From Zhengitettix transpicula (Eukaryota; Arthropoda; Insecta; Orthoptera; Tetrigidae): 64,000 nucleotides of DNA. The position numbers and the translations under genes were made by a program. Below, piece by piece: positions 33,486-45,027 of the stretch. Within the stretch, counting starts at the first letter, position 1. Every line of letters starts with the position of its first letter. Where the stretch lies: assembly GCA_037074705.1 (NCBI GenBank), contig CM073593.1:16807001-16871000 (forward strand). The letters are read 5' to 3'. The notes beneath the pieces are model-generated. The model saw only the letters and a program-made list of their open reading frames with translations, was not told the origin of the DNA and ran no database searches.

Positions 33486-35453
33486 CATTTACAAAGTATT
33501 CATTAGAGGTAATGTATAATTCTTACTGGAATCTGAAAGTGTACTATAGCCGATATAATATTTCAACTTACTAGATTTAGGTCTCACTTAAATCATGTAC
33601 GTAAACAACTAACGCCTAGCTGGAACTTTCAACAGTTAAATCATTTCTAACCCTTCAGTGTAGCGTATATGCAACATAAGTTTAGTATCACCCCAGAGGC
33701 ATCTGTCGGTTTCTAAGAGAGCTAATTTATGATGCAGATATGAAACAACAATCACTGAAGGAAATGTGAATTTTTGGCATCCGTGAACATTTTTCTTCTC
33801 CCCGGTCAGCTTTAGAATTTTCTGTGGTATTTATGTTGTTGTTTTTTTTTCAGGAAAAAATGTTTAGCGTTATTCTCAGGGTATTCTAATTGCACTAAAA
33901 TAATAATTATCCTCCAGTTAATGTGAATTTTTATTTGTGTTTAATATGTTCAACAGAATGAACCAAATTATCTTTAGTCACGTTTAATATATTTTTTATA
34001 TTGTTTTCCGCATTGTACCGCAAAGTACCAAAAAGTATTAAAGGGTTACAATATAGAGGAAACCTAGTTTATGTTGCAATAACATCATTTACATATAAAA
34101 ATGCAAGGTGCTTCAATTTTTTTTGTTAAAATCCAACATTGTTATGTTTTTCCGAAAAGTAAAAAAATGTTTCATTAAATTTAGAGGAAAACGAAGCACA
34201 TGAAAATTATTCATTGAAACGTAAACGTCTTCATAAATTTATAATTTTACAATTTTTGTTCTTGTTATTGAAAGTTGCATGTGAACGTTAATAGATCGAA
34301 ACTATTGACCTGGGAGAACCGCAATTCACTGGCATGTCCCAGGGGCTGTATTTCGGCAACTCCCTCTGTCATGATTGTATCGAATACCGGTGTAGCGAAT
34401 CTCCGCAATCGGTTAAGACTGTACTGTACAGGGCTAACTGTTTTCAAACAACCTCCTCGTCGGACATTCCGTGATAAATTCAGAGAACAGATAATCGTAT
34501 TCTGTCTTTAAGTTCTACTCAAAACAGTACTGCTGATATTATAGATTCATACGCAGAATTTTTTGGACTGCAACATTTCCCATGCATTTTTTTACTCCCT
34601 GCCTGAACTGAGACAAGCCACGTTTCAAAACCTTCCCGTACGAAAAAAAAAATGTCGCATAGAGCTCCAGGGCAGCTTTGATACATGCGTCCAGTGTATC
34701 TTTACAACACTAGAGTCGGTCTCGCTATTGATTCTGGAATACGTGACTAGGATTCGGGATATTTGGGTTGCTACAGGCGGAAGGTTGCTGCCTTGGCATT
34801 TGGCTCACCATCGGTCACGCAATAAAGTGGAAGTAATCAGATCCATGAATGGGGCATTCCCACCTCGTATCCGGACAATGGATTGTAATTAAATCAAGGA
34901 TATAAGCACTAAAAACGTTTGTCTAAAACCGACGTCAAAGCAATGTTCTCTATTATTTCTTATCATACAAAAGTGAAGGTGTTAGGAATCATAAATCAAT
35001 GCTTACATAATTTGGTCGGAGAAATCTGGACTCTTGTTGCCGATATAAATCATAATTTACAGTGCTTGTAAGCAAATGTTAAGTTAATTTACGTAAAATA
35101 GCCTTTTATAGAAATTTGAGACCAAGAATGAACGAAGAATTTACAATATTTTATCGTTATCAAAATCATTTATATAATCTCAGTGCTAATCGTTTTTCAA
35201 GAATAATTTTTTTAAGGACTTAAAACTGTGATACATGAGTATTAATTCTACATGCTCTGAGTATTCTTTAAATAAAACGCTATCGTGTTTGTCTTTATGA
35301 GTCATACTAAAAGGTTCAACTAGAAATTAACAAAATAATCCAATATCCCTATAAATAAAATTGTTCAATTAATCGGACTTGAATTAATAAAAATGGAATC
35401 AATGTCTCGCGGCCATAAATCAGAACCAATTTATTAAAATTTACATTTATTAC
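33486..35453. other. Intergenic; unassigned open frames
   Basis: Frames at 34275-34511 (78 codons) and 34563-34892 (109 codons) on the plus strand lie in a less AT-rich patch at 34280-34900. Their translations show no recognisable domain, and an overlapping minus frame is also open. They are left unassigned. Confidence 0.35.
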
Positions 35454-35861
35454 GCACCTCGGTCTGTTTTGAGAGGTGTATGTTCCGGGGTCACAGACCT
35501 TGGGGATACGGTAAGAGTTGTCCTCTATTCCCATTGGAATAGTCGGCCAGCTGCCTCCTAAACTGGCCAAGGCATGGCGGGGGGTAAGCTGCGACCCCAC
35601 AGCAAACCCCTCTCCCGCCATCAGAAGGGTGTGGGACAAGTAACAAACCTGATGCAGGTTTTTATAGGGTTTGTCCTGCATTACTTTTAGGCGAATGCCG
35701 GGTAGGATCCTTAAAATTTAGCCCGGGGGCCCTAGTTAACCCTTGGTTACCTTCCTCCACCCTTCCGCACCCCCCTTTCAAATTCCTTTCCTATGCTATA
35801 AGAGGGGAGTTGCCAATATGTGGATTACCCTATACATAGCCTGTCTACAACCAAAAAAAAA
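35454..35861 (+). mobile_element. RepA retroposon copy 5
   Basis: It starts inside the consensus at GCACCTCGGTCTGTTTTGAG and runs through GGGGATACGGTAAGAGTTG, CTGATGCAGGTTTTTATAGG and GCCCGGGGGCCCTAGTTAAC to CATAGCCTGTCTACAACC and an A9 tail. A small deletion removes the CCCAATGCCCGACCTACC part. Its A-tail abuts the 35.9 kb foldback. Confidence 0.87.
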
Positions 35862-35862
35862 T

Positions 35863-35998
35863 GTTTCCTCCTCATGATCATCGACCTCTTTAGTTGTATA
35901 TAAAAATAAATATAATTAAAAATACAATAGTTGGTAAGCTTTTTATTCAATTTGTTTTTAGATACTACTGAAGAGGTCAATGATCATTGGGAGGAAAC
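35863..35998. repeat. Foldback next to the RepA tail
   Basis: GTTTCCTCCTCATGATCATC plus GACCTCTTTAG on the left faces CTGAAGAGGTCAATGATCAT plus TGGGAGGAAAC on the right. Weaker pairing continues inwards (TATAAAAATAAAT), giving arms of about 60 bp. The CTGAAGAGG end resembles the ribozyme-like Penelope termini, but no GAAAC half is seen. Confidence 0.7.
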
Positions 35999-36235
35999 TT
36001 TTTATGTATTACGAATATAATTACCAATTTATTTGAAAAACTTAGCCAGGAGTTGAATTTCAAATTAGTGAAATCGCTATAATTTATACCATTACAATTT
36101 AAAAATAACATTATTAAAAATATAAATTTAAACTTCATAAATTTAAACTATAAATTTCACAAATTTGATACAAATTTAAGTTGACAGAAATATTAGATGT
36201 TAAATTAGACCAATCATCAAAGAATCTATTCTTCT

Positions 36236-36846
36236 AATAGATAAAATAGACTGTATGATTGTGTGTGTATGTTCCGCATACAAATGTACACCCATGGAGA
36301 AAATTTGGCCAACATTCGTATACTTGTTCCTTTCGAACCGGAAACAAACACTGTGGGAATAAATACACGTCTATCAACTTCAGGTCAGGGTTGAAATTAT
36401 CCAAACATCCTATAACGGCCAATATTTGCGTGGAATAAATATTTTACAGGGTAAATGAGAGTGATAGTGTTTCTCCATGTTTTTTGTGTACAATTTCTAC
36501 CCGTTGGTGTATATTGGAGGGGAGCATGATCAGGGATGGGATAGAGTGGTGCTACAAAAAACTAACGCGGAAAAATCAAGATTGGGGTTGAATAAACTTG
36601 CCGTTTAAATGTAAATTTTCAAATATGTTAAAACGGCCGATACTGTCGCCGAAAAAAAAATTTTCGGGGTCGATAAGATAAATAGCGTTTCTCCAGATAT
36701 TTTAGTGTATAATTCTACCCCTTTCCGCATGGATCTCCATTTGGAATGAGAGTGGAGGCGCGTTACGTAAAAATAACCCCAAAACAACCGTGATGGAAGT
36801 GAAATCCGGCGTTATGGACGTCGATGAGTTTAATTATGACAACCCG
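36236..36846 (+). repeat. Repeat C, copy 1 (with internal duplication)
   Basis: This dispersed repeat is shared with 38826-39182 and, inverted, with 53336-53465 and 60972-61252. Key blocks are TTCGAACCGGAAACAAACAC, CCATGTTTTTTGTGTACAAT and, at the end, GATGAGTTTAATTATGACAA. The middle module (a TTCAAATATGTTAAAACGGC block followed by a GTTTCTCC...TTCTACCC block) occurs twice, about 225 bp apart. No protein is encoded and no terminal inverted repeats are evident. Class unknown. Confidence 0.75.
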
Positions 36847-38091
36847 AGAACACAGGGCATCCAAATAGTTATAAATAAAATTGTAGACTTAATCTGACGT
36901 GCATTAATGTAAATGTCATTGATGCTTCAAGGCGAAAAAGATACAATTTATTTAAATTTAATTTTACTACAAAGTGTTCCAGGACCTCATCAGTGGTTTA
37001 TAAATAATAAAATACCTATAAACCATTTAACAAAGAAAATTGACTTGAACATAGGGAAGAAACGTATTGTGGCTTTTTTGTTCTAGAAACTGTAGATTTT
37101 TTTTTGTGAAGATCACGTGTTTTGATGACGATCACGATACTGTTCCACATTCCTTCCATTAGTTGTCCTCTTCGTTCTCATTTTTATTTTTTATTTTGGA
37201 ATATATCTTGTATGTGGTCGGATCCATTCCAATATAAAATTGTAAAAGGTATTTGTTTGTGTTGGTATTTATTTTCATATAAAATATAAACGCATTCGGA
37301 GGTATAATCGACAAAAAAATCACTGTCCATTCGTTGTTGGTTCTATTAATATGTTACGAATAAATTACATCTTTATTATTCCAACTTAAGTACTGCTTAC
37401 TATTTATGTCTAAAAAAATAAATCCTTTAACTAAATTAGATGATTTATGCAACAGTACAATGTAACCTTCATTAGATATATTTTTTTTAAGATAAAAAGT
37501 TCCGAAAATAATCGATTTCCTTTGTTACCATATTAGCCATGCTTGCTCTATTGGGATAATGGTGATTCTGAGCGGGAAAAACGTCTCTGTTCAGTTTATT
37601 GTCCGTGCCATGACCTTAGCGTGGTGATCCGTTATACTAATTGTATAACCGCATAAATAAAAGTAATCTACCGCCTAAAGTTTACACACCCTTTCATTGG
37701 AATGCACACGTAAAAATAGGTTTCGTCTCCCACTCTTACTCACCGCGAAAGAAAAGCCGCGTTTTTTACTCTCTATTTCAATGGCAGACTTAATATGGCC
37801 GCATACCAGCTTAACGGAGCTTGACGATAGTTTTGTGTGACGTAAAGTTGGGTGTAGGAAGTGCGAGTAGTAGTAACGGGACCCGAGAATCGTGCCGGCA
37901 CACGTGACGTTGCTGTGCACGTGAGCGTCTTTGAACCGGCGACCCTCAGGTCACGTTCTTCGTGGCGCGGCGGTCCGTCGCAAGTACACAACTTTGATTC
38001 TTACTGATGTGTCAGCAAACATGGTACATGCTCAAAATGAATAAATAAATAAAATATCTGACTTAATTATAATAATATAAATAAATGGCCT
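36847..38091. other. AT-rich intergenic with a CpG-rich patch
   Basis: No gene supported. At 37780-37990 there is a CpG-rich patch with two CACGTG motifs (37901-37906 and 37918-37923) and overlapping minus frames of 72 and 81 codons that show no known family. Confidence 0.4.
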
Positions 38092-38480
38092 CTAGTCATT
38101 ATAGTGTACATTGCAAAAAAAATATAAAATATTAAATTCACGTTTAGTCCTCCTGTAGGACCTCATCATTATCCTGTTCCATCTCCAGTATCCAGGCTGA
38201 CTGTAGTAACGAATACTCATCTTTTCTTGTCCGGAAACCACTTTTCCTTCTTCACACTCTTCCACTTCTCTTTTTACTTGATCTGTACACCTCCTTCTTG
38301 GACTTCCTCTATGTCCAGTTCCTCTTATTTCTCTCACCAACCATATCACTGCTGTTTTATTCTCCTCCATTATTTTATCATACACTTTAGTCTGGCCAGA
38401 GATATTTTTTTCCTTAAAGACACTTTAATTCCGACTTCCTCTCTTATTTCTTTATTTTTCTATCCTGTTCTTTCTGGGAT
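38092..38480 (-). pseudogene. Non-LTR retrotransposon ORF2 C-terminus (RTE/L1-like), decayed
   Basis: The minus strand first reads KEIREEVGIKVSLRKKISLA plus RLK, then after a frameshift YDKIMEENKTA and RGTGHRGSPRRRCTDQVKRE. The order IREEVGI, RLKW-GHI-RM-EN, and the basic G-x-P-x-x-R-W-x-D-x-V block is the usual end of RTE- and L1-like reverse transcriptase ORFs. Here the expected Trp of the basic block is Cys. The 97-codon open part (38385-38092) is the longest intact piece. The RT catalytic YADD region is not present upstream. Clade is uncertain. Confidence 0.65.
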
Positions 38481-38825
38481 TTTTGGACCTCATCAGGTAT
38501 GAAAATTTTTAATAATATTTATACAGTCTGTGAGTAAAATTTAGAGGCAATTTTCTACTGCCTTGCCTACTGTAATAAAACAAATATTTGAAGATTGTAA
38601 AATTTGCGTAGATTTAGTGATCTAATTAAATATGTTATTTGTATTTGGTCCTCAGATGTTAAAATTATTTGTTAAGTTTGTTTTTCTTTACTTTCTTTTT
38701 ACTTTACTTACGTTACACGATTAGTCTCCAAATTTAACAATCGGTAAATATCTGCTTTATAGGACAAAAACCTGAAGAAGGTAGGAATATGGTAAAGAAA
38801 ATTTAACACGTCTGTTTTTAAAATT
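38481..38825. other. Intergenic with a weak ribozyme-like scrap
   Basis: No gene. Near 38770-38800 AACCTGAAGAAGGTAGGAAT and then TGGTAAAGAAAA resemble a decayed CTGAAGAAGG...CCGAAAC Penelope-type terminus, as at 19.05 kb. Confidence 0.35.
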
Positions 38826-39182
38826 AATCTACACCTGTGAAGATAATTTGACAAAATTTTGTACACGTGTTCCTTTAGAACCGGAAACAAACACTGTGCG
38901 TGTAAGACACGACTACCGCCCCAAAGTATGGGGCTGTAAATTTTCAAACATACTAAAACGACTGATATTTGCGTTTGATAAATAAATTTGGGGTTCAGTG
39001 TGATTGATAGTGTTCCTTCCCATGTTTTTTGTGTGTAATTTCAACCCCTTTTGGTATGATAGGGGAGCAGCCTTATTGCGGTAGGGGTGGAGGGGCGTTA
39101 AAAGAAAATAAAGCGAACATAACCGAGATAGGAGTCAAATCCGAGGTTATGGCTGTCGCTGAGTTTAATTATGACAACCTGG
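38826..39182 (+). repeat. Repeat C, copy 2
   Basis: It shares TAGAACCGGAAACAAACACT, CCCATGTTTTTTGTGTGTAA, TTTCAACCCCTTTTGGTATG and the end GCTGAGTTTAATTATGACAA with copy 1. It has a single middle module, so the duplication in copy 1 is specific to that copy. Confidence 0.75.
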
Positions 39183-39202
39183 AAAAGAAGTTAAAATAAC
39201 CA

Positions 39203-39234
39203 TGATGATATAAATACCAAACAACGTTTCTGGA
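39203..39234 (-). mobile_element. Penelope-like family B terminal-repeat scrap
   Basis: GATGATATAAATACC followed by an AAACAACGTTTCTGG block matches the minus-sense end of the family B terminal repeat. Only about 32 bp remain, directly after repeat C. Confidence 0.6.
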
Positions 39235-42200
39235 ATACGGATATCTATCAAAACGTTGTTACTTTCTAAATGAATTAAATAAGGTACCTGTAAAAGTTTC
39301 AAAAATTGCTGTATTAATAAATACAGAAATACTGAGAAGTGACTTTACATCAAAAGTAGGCTTCTATCGTAGTAATATGAACGATAGTATTTAAATATTT
39401 ATTGTTCCTGATAATTAAAGTTTATTAGATTCCCGTAGTGTTGAATGGAATGTTTGGACGAAGTTATACTACAAAACCGGGGCAGCATTTTTAAAATCCC
39501 TACAATTTTTGAATCGTTAAATTGAAACGCAAGTTTATTGCTTATATTTTAAAAATAAAAGAAAAATTTAAGTAATGGAAAATCAAGTTGACGTGTGGTG
39601 CTAAGAACAAAATAAGAATATCAGGAGATTTCTGTTCCTAAGAATGTAAAATACGAGCTAATATCGTGTTTAATATTAATTAAAAACCTTTCAACGATTC
39701 AAAACATTTTTACTCTTAGAAATCGCAACCGTTCATAAGTTCCATTGTCGTCATGTATTGCTAGACTCTAAAATGCGTACAGCACTCCATTACGTTTTAC
39801 GATTATTGTGCAAGTCAGCCCGAGTGATTCTCAGAAGAGACCGTAAACGTTACAAAACTAATGCAACGGCTTAAGAACTTGTAAGCAATGAAGTTGCAAA
39901 TCGAAAACTCTTTCAGACGAAGATTGGAATTAAATTGCCATTTTAGTTTTGTTGATTGAAAATATCAACAGTTTTTATTGGCAAGGAGTCTATTTCGAAA
40001 CCTTGGATAAAACAACGGAGCCTTGAGTTTCAATTAAATTTATCTCAGCAGTAAGATCAAGAACTACACGCTAAATTGACTCGTATTGAGAGAAAAAAAT
40101 CGTAGTTGTATATTTCAGAACGGATTTTTTTAAGACAACAGAGAAGTTATTAAATTTTAACTTACATTATAATATCATATCGTACAATCTTCTGAATGCT
40201 AAAATACGGAAACTATGTAAACGGTTATGATGAAACAATTAAGTATTTAAAAATTTATATTAAATTTTCGAAAATATTTTATCAATACTGTTATATTATT
40301 TGAGATATTAAATAAACAAAAAAATACCTATATTTTTTACTTATTATTAATTAAGAGACCTTCGGCTAAATTTGTCATTATCATTCTTGTCCTTGTTCAT
40401 ATTGTACATAATAAATAATTCACTAAATAGTGATAACTTTTAAAATTAAATTATTGATAAATTATTTAACAACTATCTTTATTAGAATTACAAACTATGT
40501 ATTATAAATTATGTACTGATACATGATATGATATTAGTTGTGATGACGAAAAGGTTAGTTCAAGAATGGCATTTCATGAAACCAATATTAATTAAATACT
40601 TTTACATACTTTTTGATAATGATATATATATAATGACTATTTATGAATTATAAATGAACAACATCGTTTTGAAGAAAGAAAATATATTTTAATAGAAATT
40701 ATACTAGATTTCGTCGTGAAAGAAATATAAATGAAAATAAAGGAATTACAATATTTTAGTAAATCTATAATTAAGAAATTGGATATAAAAATTATTTCTG
40801 TCCAAGAATAAAACGTTGTGTATTTTCTAATAAACGTATTTTTCTGACTTCAAAAGGCTGTTGTTTGTTTATAGTTTTACATTCTTTTATTTTATTGGTA
40901 CCATTTATTACAACAATGACATTTCCACTCTAGAACTTATGTTTAAATTTATTTCGTATTCTTAAACATGTTATGAAAATACTGTATACATATATTAGTT
41001 TTTCGAATGAAAATGCTACATATATATATATATATATTTATATTTAACCTTTTTAATTGAGATTTACGATTATACCGAGTTCCTTTACCAAAATAACTCA
41101 TACACAATGAGAATATAACTGACTATATGATGAGTAACTGAAATAATATTTCAACTTTCTACACAACAACATGGAATCATAATCAAGAGCTTTTCAAGTA
41201 TTGAAGCAACTACACAAGTAATTTATAATTTCGTTAGTCATTTTACTCCAGTAATATATTTAAAAACTTATATGTTATAAATAAGATAATAAAAACTTGT
41301 AACATAGATGAAAGGCGATTCTATTTGATCTATTCGACGTTAATCATGATAAAAGGGAATATGATTCATAGAACATTATATAAGACCTAATAGCGTACAA
41401 AGCGTACACGAGCTTTTGAAGTTTACGTCTTTGTGCGTTGTGGAGAAACGATTTAAAGAATAATAATACTACTTCTCCGTTACTATGCAGTTACATAATG
41501 GAATCAAAAGCTTCCCCCACATCGGTCACTTCTAGTTTGTCATTGAGAGCTTATGGATGGTGTGTATGAATCCATACGTTGCATTCATTGTGGATTTTCT
41601 CTTACAACAGGTAATTTGAAAGGGACTACTTATCCTGTTTGGATGAGATCTACATATTTAAGATTAAATACGATTATGAATAATTTATTTTATAATCCTG
41701 ACTGCAGAAATATACGAAGGTAACTGAAATCATTTGATATATATGAATGATGTGCATTAATAGGTACAGTTTCCGTTTCTTTGACAGAATCCAGAGAGCT
41801 TGTTGTCAGAAAAATTGAGCACGCTTCCTGAATCCTAAAAGCAATACATTTTCCGTATATTGATATTTATTTATTATGAAAGACAACAGCTCGTTGCATA
41901 ATTCATGTTTTCAACTTTTAAAGATGATTATCTAGTTTAACACATGCATGCTGTAGTGACATTTGAATACTGATAGTTTGTTCAGTTTGAAACTTACAAA
42001 TCGCTGTTCTTTATATACTACATTATTTTCGAAATTTCAATTTTGTTACCTACTCGGTACTTATGGTTTTTCTTGTAACACGCGTATTTTTTGAACGAAA
42101 AAAATATTTATTTTTCGATTTAACTGCGTTTAGTCACAATGAGGAATTGTGACAGGGCGCTAGATGAACGGGATTCTTGGGTAGTAAACAGGCGACAATC

Positions 42201-42719
42201 AAATGATTCTGTCATTATCGTGGGATATTAAAATGCGGACTTCCAGTGAGCATATTGAAAAGTTAGCAGTTAAAGACCATGAAATAAGAGAACCTGCCTG
42301 GCAAAAACGATTGGTTGAATATGATATAAGGATGTGGAGGGTAGATTTGCGCCTCAATAAAAATTGTGAATGAAGGATAATAGAAGAAGAAATAAAAATT
42401 ATGAGGCCTGTCATAAAACGACCTAGGTTTTAAAAATGCTATCAGGGAAGCACAGAAAGACGTTTTATCAGGGAAGGGGAAGAAGACGATTGTACCGATG
42501 TACCAGAGAAGTTTTCACCATTCAGGGATAATTTTATACAATAGTCTTGCTCCAGATGTAAAGAACAATAATAACTACAAGAGTTTTGGGATCCAATGTA
42601 AAAATATTACACTGAAAGGCGCCGCTATTTTACTTAGTGCAGAAATTTATTGATCGTTCACCTAAGAATTAATGTTTCTTAACTGCAAAAGTGTTCAATA
42701 ATAACTACTTATTTCATAA
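39235..42719. other. Long AT-rich intergenic stretch
   Basis: No gene seen. Contents noted: GACCTTCGGCTAAATTTGTC near 40358, a possible scrap of Penelope-like family 2, and a short (TA)n at 41019-41037. The 71-codon minus frame 42414-42199 has no known motif. Confidence 0.4.
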
Positions 42720-43205
42720 CTTGCTGAGTCTCTGTTGGTCTTTTCGCTTGTTTGTTGCATGTATGGCCGGGATTTTGAATATTCCTTATCGCTCTGTTTC
42801 CTGAAGTGAATTGTCCGTCGTTTTTGTTTCCTCCTAGTGTTGCGTGTGTAAACTTTTGTGTTTATTCTCCTGTGATATGTAATTCTATAATTTATGATAG
42901 TTAATTCTCGAATAATTAATTATTTACTAGTACGTATTGATTTTTTTATTATTCCTGTAAATATTATATTATACTCTTAGTATAGTTCAATAATATGTTA
43001 AAGAATTATTATTTATGTTATGATTAATATATAGTTCTTTTACTTATGTTGAACACGGAAATATGTGTTCCCGAAATTTAGTGTTTTTATGTTAACTTCT
43101 AATTAATTATAATTGTAGCATACAATTATTGTATTGTAATTTTATGTAATGGCGTATCCTATGTCCTCATACGATGACTAATGGAATAAAATAAATCAAA
43201 TCAAA
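42720..43205 (+). mobile_element. Possible 3' UTR and tail of a non-LTR retrotransposon
   Basis: The stretch ends ATGGAATAAAATAAATCAAA plus TCAAA: a poly(A)-signal-like AATAAA followed by short A-rich tandem units. This is the usual 3' end of several insect LINE families. No coding sequence can be joined to it, so the left limit and the class are guesses. Confidence 0.3.
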
Positions 43206-44744
43206 TAGGACAGTTTTTGTGGAGATAGCAATTGATGTGAATCTTCCCACCTACTGTTGATCTTTTGGAAGGAGCGAACTAAATGTGTAGATGTGAGAGG
43301 CGAGTATAACGTTCGTACTTTCGAACAAACGTATTTAAAAAGAGGTCAATTTATTTTAAAATATCATGTTTAATTTTATATCTAATCATTATTTTCATAA
43401 ATATTTTAAATAAAATACAATTTATTCAAAAGTCTCTTTTGAATTATAGAAACCTTAAAATAAGAACAGGAAAGGCATGTAAATGTTTTTATTGGGATAA
43501 AGTATGAAAACTGAAACACTCGTTAGACACCAAGTAATGGGAATTTATTTCATTCATTACCAATAAGAATGGAATATGTTATGGATACTAAATGTGTATT
43601 GCTTGTTGCAGTCTGGAAGGGGCACTTTTTTTTCTGAGATAAACAGTGAATATAACAAAAAAACGTTAATTCCTTCTTGACTCTCGTCAAGTAAATAACC
43701 CGCTATCACTTACTGACGACATTAACACCTCTATAATCACTATTACAGTCCAATCTGCAAATTATTACGAATCTGAATTTTTATGTTCGTGGAATGTTTG
43801 ATAAAATTAGCTATTTCCCTCCTTCTCTTAAATGAAAAACTTTAAAATTTTTTCAGTGTTCAGTGAAGTGCCAAAGTTGACCCTGTCATCGACTAACCAC
43901 TAGACGGCGTAGGCGGTCATGTCTTATTTGTCAAACTGTCGAGCAGGGGTAGTTTTTAGTGATGCGTGTTGTACACGAAAGCCGACAGCCCTGAGTAACT
44001 GGAAGACCGGAAACATTATCGGAGCAGTTGCCAGCAGACACGCCCACGCGCATAGATCACGGCCCACGCGTCTCCCACAGCAGAGCGGGCGGCCACGTGG
44101 CACACGCGAGGCCCATCACCTCGCGTGTAGTCAGACGACAAATTTCTTTGCAATAATGAAAACTGTGTGCCATGCATATAAACAGTCTTACATTACTAGT
44201 ATCTTCGTTATGAATCTTTAGTTAGAAAGTTATAATTGACGTTTTGGAAAACACGTAAATTGAATAGTGAAAATAAGTATTCAATTGGCGGCACCAATAA
44301 CACTCTTACAATCGAGGAAATTATATTTTTAAATTTTGATACATTTACCTGGAACCATTAAAAGAACTAATAGAATCTAGAATATGATTTAATTTTGGTT
44401 CTGAAGAATAAAATCTTTATTTACTACGAACATAGCTGAATTTTATTCAAAAGACGTTAATCATTACACTTATTCTTAAATTACTGTAATGAGTAATGAT
44501 AAGTTATATTTACTCATGATTTTATAATATATTTGTAACAATATTCATTTAAATGTGGAGTAGATATTAACCAAATTTTTTTATAATTTTGGAAGACGTT
44601 ATTCTTTTGTCTGTGAACTTTTTTTTATATAGTTTTGGAAGATATTTCTGCTTTACAATTTTTTATATATTATATCCAATCAAATATAGAACTCATAATT
44701 TCTGCAGTCAAAGAGGAGTTATAAATGATAGAACCTGATTTTAA
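43206..44744. other. Intergenic with a CpG-rich patch
   Basis: A 100-codon plus frame (43919-44221) crosses a CpG-rich patch at 44030-44140 containing CACGTG at 44094-44099. The translation has no recognisable domain. The rest is AT-rich without features. Confidence 0.4.
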
Positions 44745-45027
44745 CAGTCACATATAAGTTTTTTACTTCAGTGTTAATTACATTAAAATCCAAGACCTTT
44801 CGGTTATATAAAACCTTAATCACCTGATAAATTTTTATTTGCCGACTGATTACTAAGTTATGGTTCGTATTACATTTTCGTGTCCAGTTACTACCTTCAT
44901 ATACTGACAAAAAGATTTTAGCTAAATTTATCAAATAAATATGGTTTAATATAAGCGAAAGCTCCTGTATTTCAATCTTGACCCATTTTAATGTAATTAC
45001 ATTAAAATAAAAAAATTATATGTGGCT
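44745..45027. mobile_element. Penelope-like family 2: inverted terminal-repeat pair
   Basis: The left arm (CAGTCACATATAAG, then TAATTACATTAAAATCCAAG and ACCTTTCGGTTATATAAAAC) faces its reverse complement on the right (GTTTAATATAAGCGAAAGCT, CCTGTATTTC, ATTACATTAAAAT, TATATGTGGCTG). The arms are about 90-100 bp. The same terminal sequence bounds the 49.3-50.1 kb unit. Arm minus sense carries GGTTTTATATAACC followed by GAAAGG, a stem-GAAA arrangement like the other termini. A perfect 24-bp palindrome lies at 44985-45008. No coding part remains. Placing it with Penelope-like elements rests on this architecture only. Confidence 0.6.

Noticed and set aside
34563..34892. 109-codon plus-strand open frame
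   Set aside because: No motif or conserved composition, and an opposite-strand frame next to it is also open. I cannot support a gene.
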